DNA of 64,000 nucleotides from Peribacillus asahii (GTDB lineage Bacteria; Bacillota; Bacilli; Bacillales; DSM-1321). Below are positions 53,893 through 64,000 of this stretch, piece by piece. The first letter of the stretch is position 1; the number at the start of each line of letters is the position of its first letter. Position numbers and translations under genes: made by a program. The notes beneath the pieces are model-generated. The model was given only the letters and a program-made list of their open reading frames with translations, did no database searches and was not told the DNA's origin. The stretch lies in NCBI RefSeq assembly GCF_004006295.1, contig NZ_CP026095.1, positions 3,928,501 to 3,992,500 on the forward strand. Direction: 5' to 3'.

Positions 53893-54711
53893 TCAAGGGA
53901 AACGAGGGAATTGTCCGAAATCTGGAGTACGTTTTTCTTTGAAAGCGTCGCGTCCTTCTTTTGCTTCGTCCGTTGTATAGTAAAGAAGTGTAGCATCACC
54001 AGCCATTTGTTGAAGACCAGCAAGACCATCTGTATCCGCATTCATCGCTGCTTTTAAGAAGCGTAATGCCGTTGGGCTCTTCTCAAGCATTTCTTCACAC
54101 CATTGAATTGTTTCTGCTTCTAATTGTTCTAAAGGAACCACTGTATTGACTAATCCCATATCTAATGCTTGCTGTGCATTGTACTGACGGCATAAGTACC
54201 AAATTTCACGCGCTTTCTTATGTCCTATGATGCGCGCTAAGTAACCAGAACCGTAACCAGCATCGAAGCTGCCTACTTTTGGTCCAGTTTGTCCGAATAC
54301 CGCATTATCAGCCGCAATTGTTAAATCACATACGACATGCAGAACGTGGCCGCCGCCAATTGCATATCCTGCAACCATGGCTACAACTGGCTTTGGAATC
54401 GTACGAATTAAGCGTTGAAGATCTAATACGTTTAAACGTGGAATTTCATCATCGCCTACATATCCACCATGTCCGCGTACTTTTTGATCTCCACCTGAAC
54501 AGAATGCTTTGCCGCCTTCACCCGTTAAGATAATCACACCGATGCTAGAATCATCACGCGCTCTTGCAAATGCGTCAATCATTTCTGCTACCGTTTTCGG
54601 TGTAAACGCATTATGTACATGAGGTCGGTTAATTGAAACCTTCGCAATACCATTGTATTTTGTGAATAAAATTTCATCATACTCACGAATTGTTTCCCAT
54701 TGAACTGTCAT
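53893..54711 (-). CDS. menB: 1,4-Dihydroxy-2-naphthoyl-CoA synthase MenB
   Basis: A 272-residue crotonase-fold enzyme closing the naphthoate ring. The oxyanion-hole motifs are [20 protein letters not shown] and [20 protein letters not shown]; the active-site aspartate lies in [13 protein letters not shown]. The C-terminus [13 protein letters not shown] is characteristic. The start follows AAGGAGGAAG. Confidence 0.97.
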   Translation of the reverse strand: MTVQWETIREYDEILFTKYNGIAKVSINRPHVHNAFTPKTVAEMIDAFARARDDSSIGVIILTGEGGKAFCSGGDQKVRGHGGYVGDDEIPRLNVLDLQRLIRTIPKPVVAMVAGYAIGGGHVLHVVCDLTIAADNAVFGQTGPKVGSFDAGYGSGYLARIIGHKKAREIWYLCRQYNAQQALDMGLVNTVVPLEQLEAETIQWCEEMLEKSPTALRFLKAAMNADTDGLAGLQQMAGDATLLYYTTDEAKEGRDAFKEKRTPDFGQFPRFP

Positions 54712-54723
54712 TTTTCTTCCTCC

Positions 54724-55533
54724 TTAATGTTTCAGTAAAAACTCCCTTATTATTTTACCAAACTTTTCTCCATCTTCCACATGAATCGCATGCCCAACAT
54801 CATTTATTATTGTCCATTCTCCATGTTTTAGCCGATTTTGCATTCGATTCGCTATTTTACAAAACTTCGAATCTAACTCTCCCGTTATTAAAAGTACAGG
54901 CATATCTAGTTTTTCAAGCTCGTTCCACCATGATGGCTGACTGCCTGTTCCCATCCCAAGTAAGCTATTCGCTAAACCGAGGGGAGAATTGGCTAGACGC
55001 TGCTTGCGAATCGCTAATTTTTGCTCATTTGGTAAACGCTTTTGACTTTGAAACAACGCAATGTTTTCCCAAGTTTCAACAAATGCTTCCATCCCATCTG
55101 CTACAATGCGTTCAGCTAACTGTTGGTCCTGCTTGCGCCGCTCCAAGCGCTCCCCCTCGGTCTCTAAACCAGGTGAAGCACTTTCTAATAGCAAGCTGCG
55201 TACATAGTGTGGATACAACATCGCCAAGCTTAACGCTAGTCGCCCCCCCATTGAATAGCCAAGCACATGGGCAGTCGAAACTTCTAACTTCTCTAAAATA
55301 GAAACTAAATCAGCAGCCACCTGTTCCATTTCATATGCTCGTACTTCTTTTGGAGAGTCCGTTTGACCATGACCAATAATATCCACCATAATAAGCTGAT
55401 AGCTTTCTCTCAACATTGGAACAAGAAAGGACCATGTATCCGCATTGCCCGTAAAGCCATGTAACAAAAGCAGAGGCTCTCCTTGGCCCGCTACTTCAAC
55501 ATGATATGTTACATCTCGACAAACAACCTTCAT
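54724..55533 (-). CDS. menH: SHCHC synthase MenH
   Basis: A 269-residue alpha/beta hydrolase-fold lyase that eliminates pyruvate from SEPHCHC. The oxyanion segment is LLLHGFTGN, the nucleophile elbow GYSMGGRLAL, and the histidine is in VGHAIHVE. ATG 55533 overlaps the menD stop (ATGA), which supports this start over the longer frame. Confidence 0.92.
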   Translation of the reverse strand: MKVVCRDVTYHVEVAGQGEPLLLLHGFTGNADTWSFLVPMLRESYQLIMVDIIGHGQTDSPKEVRAYEMEQVAADLVSILEKLEVSTAHVLGYSMGGRLALSLAMLYPHYVRSLLLESASPGLETEGERLERRKQDQQLAERIVADGMEAFVETWENIALFQSQKRLPNEQKLAIRKQRLANSPLGLANSLLGMGTGSQPSWWNELEKLDMPVLLITGELDSKFCKIANRMQNRLKHGEWTIINDVGHAIHVEDGEKFGKIIREFLLKH

Positions 55534-57263
55534 GAAAGAACATCCTTTATTTCCTGGGAAACAAAATTCCACAATTCTCGATGTTTAACTAAATTGGACT
55601 CTCTTTCTGTTGGCACTTCAATAACCTTTAAGCCAGGGATTGTAAAAGACTGTGTAAACACTTGCCCGAATTCTTCCCAATTTGTCACTTTATTATATTT
55701 TGCCCCGTAAAGAGCGGCCGCATGAGCGAAGTCCAGCCCATGTGGTGTGCCAAAGAGAAGTTCAAAATATTCCTTCTCATTCGCTTGCGGAAGGAAGGAG
55801 AAAATACCGCCGCCATCATTATTAATTAATACAATTGTCATATTTTGCTTTTGTAACTTCGCAGCAAGCAACCCATTCATATCATGATAAAAACTTAAAT
55901 CCCCAATCGCAAGAACAGTATGCTCCGAAACCGTACTGACACCGAGTGCTGTAGAAACAACGCCATCAATGCCATTTGCTCCACGATTAGCAAGCGTCCG
56001 AATTTGTTTCTCATTGTTAAAGAAAAACGTATCTAAATCGCGAATAGGCATACTGTTGCCAACAAACAATGTTGAATGTGTTGGCATTAACTCATTTAAT
56101 AATAAAAAGAGCTTGCCCTCGCTTAATTCTGCATCATCCCGAAGCGAATAAAGTGCCTCTTTAGTTGCTGTATTCACAGCTTGCCAACGTTGCAGCCAAG
56201 TTAAATCACGAATTCCGCTTAATTGATTTAACATATCAGAACAAAACGTGTTTACCTCAGAATAGATCATGTTCGTTGCTAGTCCTGCGGGTTCACGCCA
56301 GCCTGCTCCATCATCGACGACGAGATGCTTTGCTGAATGGTGTTTTTTCAAAAACAATAGCAAAGCCTTCGATACAGGCATAGCCCCAAAGCGTAACACG
56401 AGATCCGGATTAAGCATCTCTTTTGCTATATCATCACGTAAAAAGGTATCATACGTTTCAATAATTTGCTCTTGCTTATGTGTACCACTTCGCAATAAAG
56501 ATAATGGATCAGCAAGAATTGGGAAAGCTAGCTGCTCTGAAAGCGCTACAATGGCCTCACTTACGGAATCATCCTTTAACTCACCTACAACAATAATGCC
56601 CCGCTTTGCTTCAGTTAACGTACTTGCAAGCGCTTTAACGTGGGATTGTGCAAGAGTCCGTACACCATCTTCAATTAGCACCGCGGAAGACTCCTTACGA
56701 TACTCTTTCGCTTTTTTCATATCTGGAACAAGTGGTTCACGAAGAGGGAAATTAAGATGCACAGGGCCCGCTGGAGAAAGGGCTGCTGTTGCAACCGCTC
56801 TTGCTCCAACTGTTCTCGCATAATTGGTCATCTCTGTTGTCTGTTCAGGAAGCGCCATCTCAACTGACCATTTTACATGCTTACCGTACAATTCAATTTG
56901 GTCAATAGCCTGCGGTGCCCCTACATAACGCAATTCATGCGGGCGGTCAGCTGTCAACACAAGCAGCGGTACCCGCGCATAGTAAGCTTCAACAATCGCC
57001 GGATAATAATTCGCCGCTGCTGTTCCAGACGTACAAATCATTGCAACGGGCTCTCCTAACGCCTTTGCCAAACCGAGGGCAAAGAACGCAGCCGAGCGTT
57101 CATCGACATTTAGATGCACTTCAATATCCGGATGCTCCGCAAGCAATAAAGAAATCGGTGTCGAACGCGACCCTGGGCTTACAACAGCATGTCTTACTTT
57201 ATTTTGTGCTAATTCATCAACAAAGCTCGCTATATAAGCAGTTAATGCATCTCGGTTAGTCAT
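55530..57263 (-). CDS. menD: SEPHCHC synthase MenD
   Basis: A 577-residue thiamine diphosphate enzyme joining 2-oxoglutarate to isochorismate. The N-terminal domain has HAVVSPGSRSTPISLLLAEH and the catalytic glutamate region VDERSAAFFALG; the ThDP-binding motif is AIGDLSFYHDMNGLLA then INNDGGGIFSFLP. It overlaps menF and menH at its two ends. Confidence 0.96.
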   Translation of the reverse strand: MTNRDALTAYIASFVDELAQNKVRHAVVSPGSRSTPISLLLAEHPDIEVHLNVDERSAAFFALGLAKALGEPVAMICTSGTAAANYYPAIVEAYYARVPLLVLTADRPHELRYVGAPQAIDQIELYGKHVKWSVEMALPEQTTEMTNYARTVGARAVATAALSPAGPVHLNFPLREPLVPDMKKAKEYRKESSAVLIEDGVRTLAQSHVKALASTLTEAKRGIIVVGELKDDSVSEAIVALSEQLAFPILADPLSLLRSGTHKQEQIIETYDTFLRDDIAKEMLNPDLVLRFGAMPVSKALLLFLKKHHSAKHLVVDDGAGWREPAGLATNMIYSEVNTFCSDMLNQLSGIRDLTWLQRWQAVNTATKEALYSLRDDAELSEGKLFLLLNELMPTHSTLFVGNSMPIRDLDTFFFNNEKQIRTLANRGANGIDGVVSTALGVSTVSEHTVLAIGDLSFYHDMNGLLAAKLQKQNMTIVLINNDGGGIFSFLPQANEKEYFELLFGTPHGLDFAHAAALYGAKYNKVTNWEEFGQVFTQSFTIPGLKVIEVPTERESNLVKHRELWNFVSQEIKDVLS

Positions 57264-58665
57264 GAAGATGTCCTCCTAAAGCACTTAACATCGGATTAAA
57301 CTTAATTCCTGTCTCTTGATATTCACTTTCCGGTAATGAATCCTCTAATACACCACAACCAGCGAATAAAGAAGCCTCATTACCTTGTAAGAGCGCTGAA
57401 CGAATTCCAACAGCAAACTCCCCATTGCCGTACGAATCGACCCAACCGAGAGGACCTGCGTACAAGCCGCGTTCTAATCCTTCAATCTCTCTAATTCGAA
57501 CAATCGCCTTCTCTTTTGGCAAACCGCCCATTGCTGGAGTTGGGTGCAATTTTTCAACAAAATCAAAAATGGTCGCATCCCCTACACACATCCCCTTCAC
57601 TGGCGTGTATAAATGCTGAATATGTCGAATTTTCATTAACTCCGGCTCATCTGGTACAATAATTTCTTCACAAAGTGTTTGTAAAGCATTCGTAATCATC
57701 GACACTACATATTGATGCTCCATTCGATTTTTCGAATCATGCAGTAGCTCATTGCCAAGCCGCGTATCCTCTTCCTCGCTTTTTCCTCTGGCAATCGAGC
57801 CAGCTAAACAAACTGAAAACACCTCATTGCCCTTTTTCTTAATTAATTGCTCTGGTGTGGCTCCAATGAAGCAATCTCCACCCGCTTCAAAGCTAAAAAT
57901 ATAGCTTGTTGGTTGTTCTACCATTAGTGTCTCTAACACTTTTTCTGAAACAATACGGTCTTGAAACACGACGCGTAATTCTCGGGCTAACACAATTTTA
58001 TCTAAATCACTACGTCTCATTTCATCTACTGCTTTTGCGACCGTTTGTTTCCACTCAGTTGGACGAATCTCTCGTTGTTCCACTAATGCGTTAGTCGGCA
58101 CTTCTTTATTCTCTAAACGTTCTACTAAAAATTCTTCCCGTTCATTTATCATATGGATGAAAAGTTGTTCTTGGTCTTCTGGCGAGCAAAGAATGTTTGT
58201 CGTTAAATAAGCTTCTCCTTTTACGATTGATAACATATAAGCAGGTATATAAAATAAATTATCGCCAAATTGGTTCCATAATAAAGAACTGCTTTGTTCA
58301 TAATCAAAAGAAAAGCCTCCAAATAGTAAAGGGCCGGTCGCATCTACATCACGTACTCCTGATTGAACAGCAGCATTCTGCAATTTGAGCCAGCATTTTT
58401 CTACTTGTTTATAACGATTTGCACTTGCTGTTGCCTGAAGTTTCTTTATATTACCTAAACCCGTAATCGTAATTTCCTTTGCAGGGTCCTGCCAAAAGAA
58501 GCGCTCTCCTGCATATTGTTCTCTTCCAGCTTGATAAAATGAAAGGGGGTTCTTGTACTCTATTTTCTTTACATGGCTGAATAGGACTGATTCATTTCGT
58601 TCCTTTGCTCGTTGCATAGCAAAAGCCAGTCCTTGAAGCTGTTCAGTTTCTTCTGAAATAGCCAA
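57256..58665 (-). CDS. menF: Isochorismate synthase MenF
   Basis: A 469-residue chorismate-binding enzyme that makes isochorismate, the first committed step. Motifs include KIVLARELRV, FEAGGDCFIGATPEQLI, SIARGKSEEED, and HLYTPVKG; the C-terminal ECGVG-type loop here reads FAGCGVLEDS. TTG 58665 is preferred because GGGGGGA lies 6 nt before it; an ATG 24 nt upstream has no site. It heads the menFDHBEC operon. Confidence 0.92.
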   Translation of the reverse strand: MAISEETEQLQGLAFAMQRAKERNESVLFSHVKKIEYKNPLSFYQAGREQYAGERFFWQDPAKEITITGLGNIKKLQATASANRYKQVEKCWLKLQNAAVQSGVRDVDATGPLLFGGFSFDYEQSSSLLWNQFGDNLFYIPAYMLSIVKGEAYLTTNILCSPEDQEQLFIHMINEREEFLVERLENKEVPTNALVEQREIRPTEWKQTVAKAVDEMRRSDLDKIVLARELRVVFQDRIVSEKVLETLMVEQPTSYIFSFEAGGDCFIGATPEQLIKKKGNEVFSVCLAGSIARGKSEEEDTRLGNELLHDSKNRMEHQYVVSMITNALQTLCEEIIVPDEPELMKIRHIQHLYTPVKGMCVGDATIFDFVEKLHPTPAMGGLPKEKAIVRIREIEGLERGLYAGPLGWVDSYGNGEFAVGIRSALLQGNEASLFAGCGVLEDSLPESEYQETGIKFNPMLSALGGHLHD

Positions 58666-58931
58666 AAAAATCCCCCCACTACCATACATTTTAAATACAT
58701 ACTAAACCTATTTAAAGATACACCTCTATTTAACCTCATGTCAATTAATCACCTCTTCTACCAAAGATTCAGACAACTTTTTTCCTTATTATATAAATCC
58801 GTATCCATCCTTGGTTTTGGAAATATTTTCACTTTTAAAATCAATTGACACTTTCATAACGTTTTCCTACACTTTACTACGTACACTTTGATATAATTTC
58901 ATATGACTATAAATGATAGAGGAGAAACGAG

Positions 58932-59864
58932 ATGCATACTGATTTTACTAATCATTCAGCTGAATCGGCCGTTAAGCGCAGCTGGAAAATCTGGTGGGAA
59001 CTTATTCGCCCCCACACATTAACAGCCGCATTCGTACCCGTTTTATTGGGCACAATTATTGCTCTTATAGAAGGTAACGTGAATTGGCTGTTGTTTACAG
59101 CTATGATGGTTGCTAGTATTTTAATACAAGCTGCTACTAATTTATTTAATGAATATTATGATTTTAAGCGAGGGTTAGATACGGAAGATTCCATTGGGAT
59201 TGGCGGTGGAATTGTTCGTCACGGTATGACTCCCAAGTTGATTATGACACTCGCACTCACAATGTATGCTGTTTCCATTGGAATTGGCTTCTATATTTGT
59301 GCCGTATCTTCTTGGTGGCTTGCAGCTGTTGGACTTATTTGTATGCTGGTTGGCTATTTATATACAGGTGGTCCACTACCGATTTCATCCACACCATTTG
59401 GCGAACTTTTTTCCGGCTTATTTATGGGATGTTTTATCATTTTAATCGCTTTCTTTATTCAAACCGGCTATGTATCGACCCTTGCCATTTTAGTATCTGT
59501 ACCGAGCGGAATTTTAGTCGGCTTGATCAATATGTCCAATAACCTTCGTGACCATGATGGGGATAAAGCAAATGGGCGCAAAACTCTGCCAATTGTTTTA
59601 GGACGTAAGAAAGCCATTATATTTATGGCGATTATGTTTGCGGTTTCTTATCTATGGCTAATTGGATTAGTTTTAACAGGAACGGTCAGTGCTTGGATTC
59701 TACTTGCCTTTTTAAGCTTACCAAAAGCTATTAAAGCGACAACAGGATTTATAGGGAAAACAGAACCTATCACAATGATGCCATCGATGAAAGCAACGGC
59801 CCAAACGAACACATTCTTTGGATTTCTAATGGCAGTCGGGCTACTAATTAGTTATTTATTTTAA
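58932..59864 (+). CDS. menA: 1,4-Dihydroxy-2-naphthoate prenyltransferase MenA
   Basis: A 310-residue UbiA-family enzyme with eight or nine helices that attaches the polyprenyl chain to DHNA. The aspartate-rich motifs are NLFNEYYDFKRGLDTED and NNLRDHDGDKANGRKTLPIV. It is divergent from menF with about 270 bp between, as in B. subtilis. A strong terminator follows. Confidence 0.95.
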   Translation: MHTDFTNHSAESAVKRSWKIWWELIRPHTLTAAFVPVLLGTIIALIEGNVNWLLFTAMMVASILIQAATNLFNEYYDFKRGLDTEDSIGIGGGIVRHGMTPKLIMTLALTMYAVSIGIGFYICAVSSWWLAAVGLICMLVGYLYTGGPLPISSTPFGELFSGLFMGCFIILIAFFIQTGYVSTLAILVSVPSGILVGLINMSNNLRDHDGDKANGRKTLPIVLGRKKAIIFMAIMFAVSYLWLIGLVLTGTVSAWILLAFLSLPKAIKATTGFIGKTEPITMMPSMKATAQTNTFFGFLMAVGLLISYLF

Positions 59865-59917
59865 TAGCTGTGTTAAATCATATTGTTCGTTAAACGATTG
59901 AGGACTTATTCTAATAC

Positions 59918-59949
59918 AACCAGCCGCAATTTAATCATTGCGGCTGGTT
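59918..59949 (+). terminator. Terminator of menA
   Basis: AACCAGCCGCAAT / ATTGCGGCTGGTT. Confidence 0.88.
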
Positions 59950-60039
59950 TCTTATTATGTGCAGCAAACTTGAAAAACTATTAATTTCACGAACTGGCTC
60001 TAGTCTCTCTGCATTCGTACCAATTAGCATACACTTCAT
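59935..60039 (-). CDS. Possible 34-residue ORF
   Basis: MKCMLIGTNAERLEPVREIN and 14 more residues, starting behind AAAAGAGGG. It runs into the menA terminator arm, so it may be a truncated gene start or a chance frame. No family recognised. Confidence 0.2.
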   Translation of the reverse strand: MKCMLIGTNAERLEPVREINSFSSLLHIIRNQPQ

Positions 60040-60086
60040 ATTCCCTCTTTTTAGAACAACCAAAATGAACAAATAATATAAACAAA

Positions 60087-60134
60087 AAAGCAGATTTAAA
60101 AGTTTGTATGTAACAATACTTTTAAATCTGCTTT
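60087..60134 (-). terminator. Terminator of the rRNA-tRNA operon
   Basis: Perfect 17-bp arms (AAAGCAGATTTAAAAGT and its complement) with a T-run on the minus strand, just after the last tRNA. Confidence 0.9.
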
Positions 60135-60141
60135 AACTGTA

Positions 60142-60213
60142 TGACCCCTACGGGATTCGAACCCGTGTTACCGCCGTGAAAGGGCGGTGTCTTAACCGCT
60201 TGACCAAGGGGCC
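60142..60213 (-). tRNA. tRNA-Glu (TTC)
   Basis: Complete cloverleaf with anticodon loop CTTTCAC. CCA is not encoded. Last tRNA of the block. Confidence 0.95.
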
Positions 60214-60216
60214 AAA

Positions 60217-60307
60217 TGGCGGAGAAGGAGGGATTTGAACCCTCGCGCCGGTTACCCGACCTACACCCTTAGCAGGGGCGCCTCTTCAGCCTCTTGAGTA
60301 CTTCCCC
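60217..60307 (-). tRNA. tRNA-Ser (GCT), with G3-U70 pair
   Basis: Class II tRNA with long variable arm, anticodon GCT, CCA encoded. The 5' acceptor strand is GGGGAAG and the 3' strand CTTCTCC, so position 3-70 is G-U. Other Bacillus copies that I recall have GGAGAAG (A3-U70). Confidence 0.95.
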
Positions 60308-60310
60308 GTA

Positions 60311-60382
60311 CTCCGCAGGTAGGATTCGAACCTACGACCGCTCGGTTAACAGCCGAGTGCTCTACCACTGAGCTACTGCGGA
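60311..60382 (-). tRNA. tRNA-Asn (GTT)
   Basis: Acceptor TCCGCAG/CTGCGGA, anticodon GTT in CTGTTAA. CCA not encoded. Confidence 0.95.
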
Positions 60383-60383
60383 A

Positions 60384-60460
<77 letters not shown>

Positions 60461-60466
60461 ATTATT

Positions 60467-60540
60467 TGGAGCGGGTGAAGGGAATCGAACCCTCATCATC
60501 AGCTTGGAAGGCTGAGGTTTTACCACTAAACTACACCCGC
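60467..60540 (-). tRNA. tRNA-Gly (TCC)
   Basis: Anticodon loop CTTCCAA, CCA encoded. Confidence 0.96.
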
Positions 60541-60545
60541 ATATA

Positions 60546-60622
60546 TGGGGCGACTGATGGGAATCGAACCCACGAATGTCGGAACCACAATCCGATGCGT
60601 TAACCACTTCGCCACAATCGCC
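60546..60622 (-). tRNA. tRNA-His (GTG)
   Basis: Anticodon loop TTGTGGT, extra G at -1 opposite C73, CCA encoded. Confidence 0.96.
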
Positions 60623-60641
60623 GTAATTTCTAGAATAATAA

Positions 60642-60717
60642 TGGTGGCTCAGGACGGAATCGAACCGCCGACACAAGGATTTTCAGTCCTTTGCTCTACC
60701 GACTGAGCTACTGAGCC
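60642..60717 (-). tRNA. tRNA-Phe (GAA)
   Basis: Anticodon loop CTGAAAA, CCA encoded. Confidence 0.96.
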
Positions 60718-60739
60718 AAATGATTTTTAAAAAGTAATA

Positions 60740-60816
60740 TGGCGGTCCGGACGGGACTCGAACCCGCGACCTCCTGCGTGACAGGCAGGCATTCTAACCA
60801 ACTGAACTACCGGACC
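60740..60816 (-). tRNA. tRNA-Asp (GTC)
   Basis: Anticodon loop CTGTCAC, CCA encoded. Confidence 0.96.
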
Positions 60817-60819
60817 ATA

Positions 60820-60893
<74 letters not shown>

Positions 60894-60913
60894 ACGGTAA
60901 AAATTATTTAAAA

Positions 60914-61006
60914 TGGAGGAGGTAGAGGGATTCGAACCCCCGCGGGGTTTGACCCCCCTGTCGGTTTTCAAGACCGATCCCTTCAGCCGGACTTGGGTAT
61001 ACCTCC
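60914..61006 (-). tRNA. tRNA-Ser (TGA)
   Basis: Long variable arm, anticodon loop CTTGAAA, CCA encoded. Confidence 0.96.
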
Positions 61007-61024
61007 GTTTAAATAAAGAACTTA

Positions 61025-61101
61025 TGGTGGACCTTGTAGGACTCGAACCTACGACCGGACGGTTATGAGCCGTCTGCTCTAACCAGCTGAGCTAAAGGTC
61101 C
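61025..61101 (-). tRNA. tRNA-Ile2 (CAT, lysidine type)
   Basis: Anticodon CAT with the body GGACCTTTAGCTCAGCTGG of the Bacillus tRNA-Ile2; TilS would modify C34. CCA encoded. A tRNA-Met reading is less likely because the next gene is the elongator Met. Confidence 0.85.
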
Positions 61102-61111
61102 TTATATTTTT

Positions 61112-61188
61112 TGGTAGCGGCGGAGGGGATCGAACCCCCGACCTCACGGGTATGAACCGTACGCTCTAGCCAGCTGAGCTACACCGCC
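61112..61188 (-). tRNA. tRNA-Met (CAT, elongator)
   Basis: Acceptor GGCGGTG/CGCCGCT with G1-U72, anticodon loop TTCATAC, CCA encoded. Confidence 0.9.
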
Positions 61189-61215
61189 AAGGAAATATAA
61201 GTATTTAATGAAATT

Positions 61216-61291
61216 TGGTGGAGCCTAGCGGGATCGAACCGCTGACCTCCTGCGTGCAAGGCAGGCGCTCTCCCAGCTGAGCTAAGGCCCC
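61216..61291 (-). tRNA. tRNA-Ala (TGC)
   Basis: Anticodon loop CTTGCAC, canonical G3-U70 pair, CCA encoded. Confidence 0.96.
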
Positions 61292-61309
61292 ATATATTTA
61301 GTAGATCAA

Positions 61310-61386
61310 TGGTCGGGAAGACAGGATTCGAACCTGCGACCCCTTGGTCCCAAACCAAGTGCTCTACCAAGCTGAGCTACTTCCCG
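61310..61386 (-). tRNA. tRNA-Pro (TGG)
   Basis: Anticodon loop TTTGGGA, CCA encoded. Confidence 0.96.
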
Positions 61387-61394
61387 TATAATAA

Positions 61395-61471
<77 letters not shown>

Positions 61472-61480
61472 ATATTAAGA

Positions 61481-61571
61481 TGGTGCCGAGGACCGGAATC
61501 GAACCGGTACGGTAGTCACCTACCGCAGGATTTTAAGTCCTGTGCGTCTGCCAGTTCCGCCACCCCGGCAC
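61481..61571 (-). tRNA. tRNA-Leu (TAA)
   Basis: Long variable arm, anticodon loop CTTAAAA, CCA encoded. Confidence 0.96.
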
Positions 61572-61582
61572 TTTACGAAAAG

Positions 61583-61657
61583 TGGAGCGGAAGACGGGAT
61601 TCGAACCCGCGACCCCAACCTTGGCAAGGTTGTATTCTACCACTGAACTACTTCCGC
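61583..61657 (-). tRNA. tRNA-Gly (GCC)
   Basis: Anticodon loop TTGCCAA, CCA encoded. Confidence 0.96.
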
Positions 61658-61666
61658 AAAAAATAA

Positions 61667-61748
61667 TGCGGGTGAAGGGAGTCGAACCCCCACGCCTTGC
61701 GGCGCCAGATCCTAAGTCTGGTGCGTCTGCCAATTCCGCCACACCCGC
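61667..61748 (-). tRNA. tRNA-Leu (TAG)
   Basis: Long variable arm, anticodon loop CTTAGGA. CCA not encoded. Confidence 0.95.
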
Positions 61749-61752
61749 AATA

Positions 61753-61828
61753 TGGTGAGTCATGCAGGATTCGAACCTGCGACCCTCTGATTAAAAGTCA
61801 GATGCTCTACCAACTGAGCTAATGACTC
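61753..61828 (-). tRNA. tRNA-Lys (TTT)
   Basis: Anticodon loop CTTTTAA, CCA encoded. Confidence 0.96.
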
Positions 61829-61835
61829 GTCCAAA

Positions 61836-61911
<76 letters not shown>

Positions 61912-61916
61912 ATATA

Positions 61917-61992
61917 TGGTGGAGGATGACGGGATCGAACCGCCGACCCTCTGCTTGTAAGGCAGATGCTCTCCCAGCTGAGCTAATCCTCC
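61917..61992 (-). tRNA. tRNA-Val (TAC)
   Basis: Anticodon loop CTTACAA, CCA encoded. First tRNA after 5S rRNA. Confidence 0.96.
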
Positions 61993-61997
61993 ATTAT

Positions 61998-62113
<116 letters not shown>

Positions 62114-62231
62114 CATTACTTCTTTCAGTCACTATTCTATTATAGTACTTTTCCAGAAGTTTTGCAAGAATATTTTTTTATTCTTTCAAAACTAGATAAT
62201 AGGAAAGCATTGCGTGTTATCAAAACAATAG

Positions 62232-64000
<1,769 letters not shown>

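Noticed and set aside
54690..55301. 203-residue plus-strand open frame
   Set aside because: It lies antisense to menH and shows no family features.
56269..56823. 184-residue plus-strand open frame
   Set aside because: It lies antisense within menD; codon bias and family match belong to menD.

Overview
The window is chromosomal DNA of a low-GC Bacillaceae bacterium. The gene order closely follows the ytz-ytq-yto-metK-pckA-ytm-ytl-luxS-men part of the Bacillus subtilis chromosome. It includes a 21-tRNA block downstream of an rRNA operon in the same order as I recall for B. subtilis trnB. Sporulation (Cse60), competence (ComK), T-box and S-box leaders and frequent TTG/GTG starts behind strong ribosome binding sites fit this family. 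The genus cannot be fixed from the sequence.

Layout. 1-1.16 kb: a TnpB gene of an IS200/IS605-type element, cut by the window edge and broken by an 11-bp tandem duplication. 1.3-6.1 kb: YtzE-like regulator, YtzG pseudouridine synthase, MurJ/YtgP flippase, YtfP flavoprotein and a small DUF4023-type protein. 6.1-7.8 kb: a second TnpB element, damaged by an internal deletion, next to a decayed GyrI-like gene. 7.8-14.3 kb: alkyltransferase-like protein, Cse60, rhodanese, shikimate kinase, Lrp/AsnC regulator with divergent EamA exporter, DUF2935 protein, ComK and an RDD protein. 14.5-21.2 kb: a YhjB/YhjC-like symporter pair apparently inserted behind leuS, leuS with its T-box, ytzC, ytqA and ytqB. 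21.5-31.8 kb: an accessory organic-acid uptake island. Two paralogous modules (AraC-type regulator, DUF485 protein, sodium/acetate-type symporter) flank a TRAP transporter (dctP-dctQ-dctM). 31.9-46.7 kb: ytpA, ytoA, metK with SAM riboswitch, pckA, ytmB, ytmA, ytlACD, ytkD, dps, ytzI, luxS, yidD, a zinc-type binding lipoprotein with Zur-like boxes, and two DUF1540 genes. 46.9-50.4 kb: DctB/DctS/DctR-type C4-dicarboxylate sensing genes. 50.8-51.24 kb: a solo, TnpB-less IS605-type remnant that looks like an orphan omega-RNA cassette and supplies the stop codon of menC. 51.2-59.9 kb: menaquinone genes menFDHBEC with divergent menA. 60.1-64 kb: 21 tRNAs, 5S rRNA and the 3' part of 23S rRNA, all on the minus strand.

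How the parts work together. The 21-32 kb island and the Dct sensor genes form a carboxylate-uptake circuit, with cre-like sites for carbon catabolite repression and a pair of 21-bp-spaced direct repeats in front of each symporter operon. pckA carries a CcpN-like operator, so several carbon-control systems meet in this window. The most unusual items are the solo omega-RNA-like element fused to the end of menC, the twin regulator/symporter modules with conserved operator architecture, a tRNA-Ser with a G3-U70 pair, and an apparent regenerated leuS 3' end around the inserted symporter pair. No CRISPR array, prophage or restriction system is visible. All family assignments come from reading the sequence; no database search was run.
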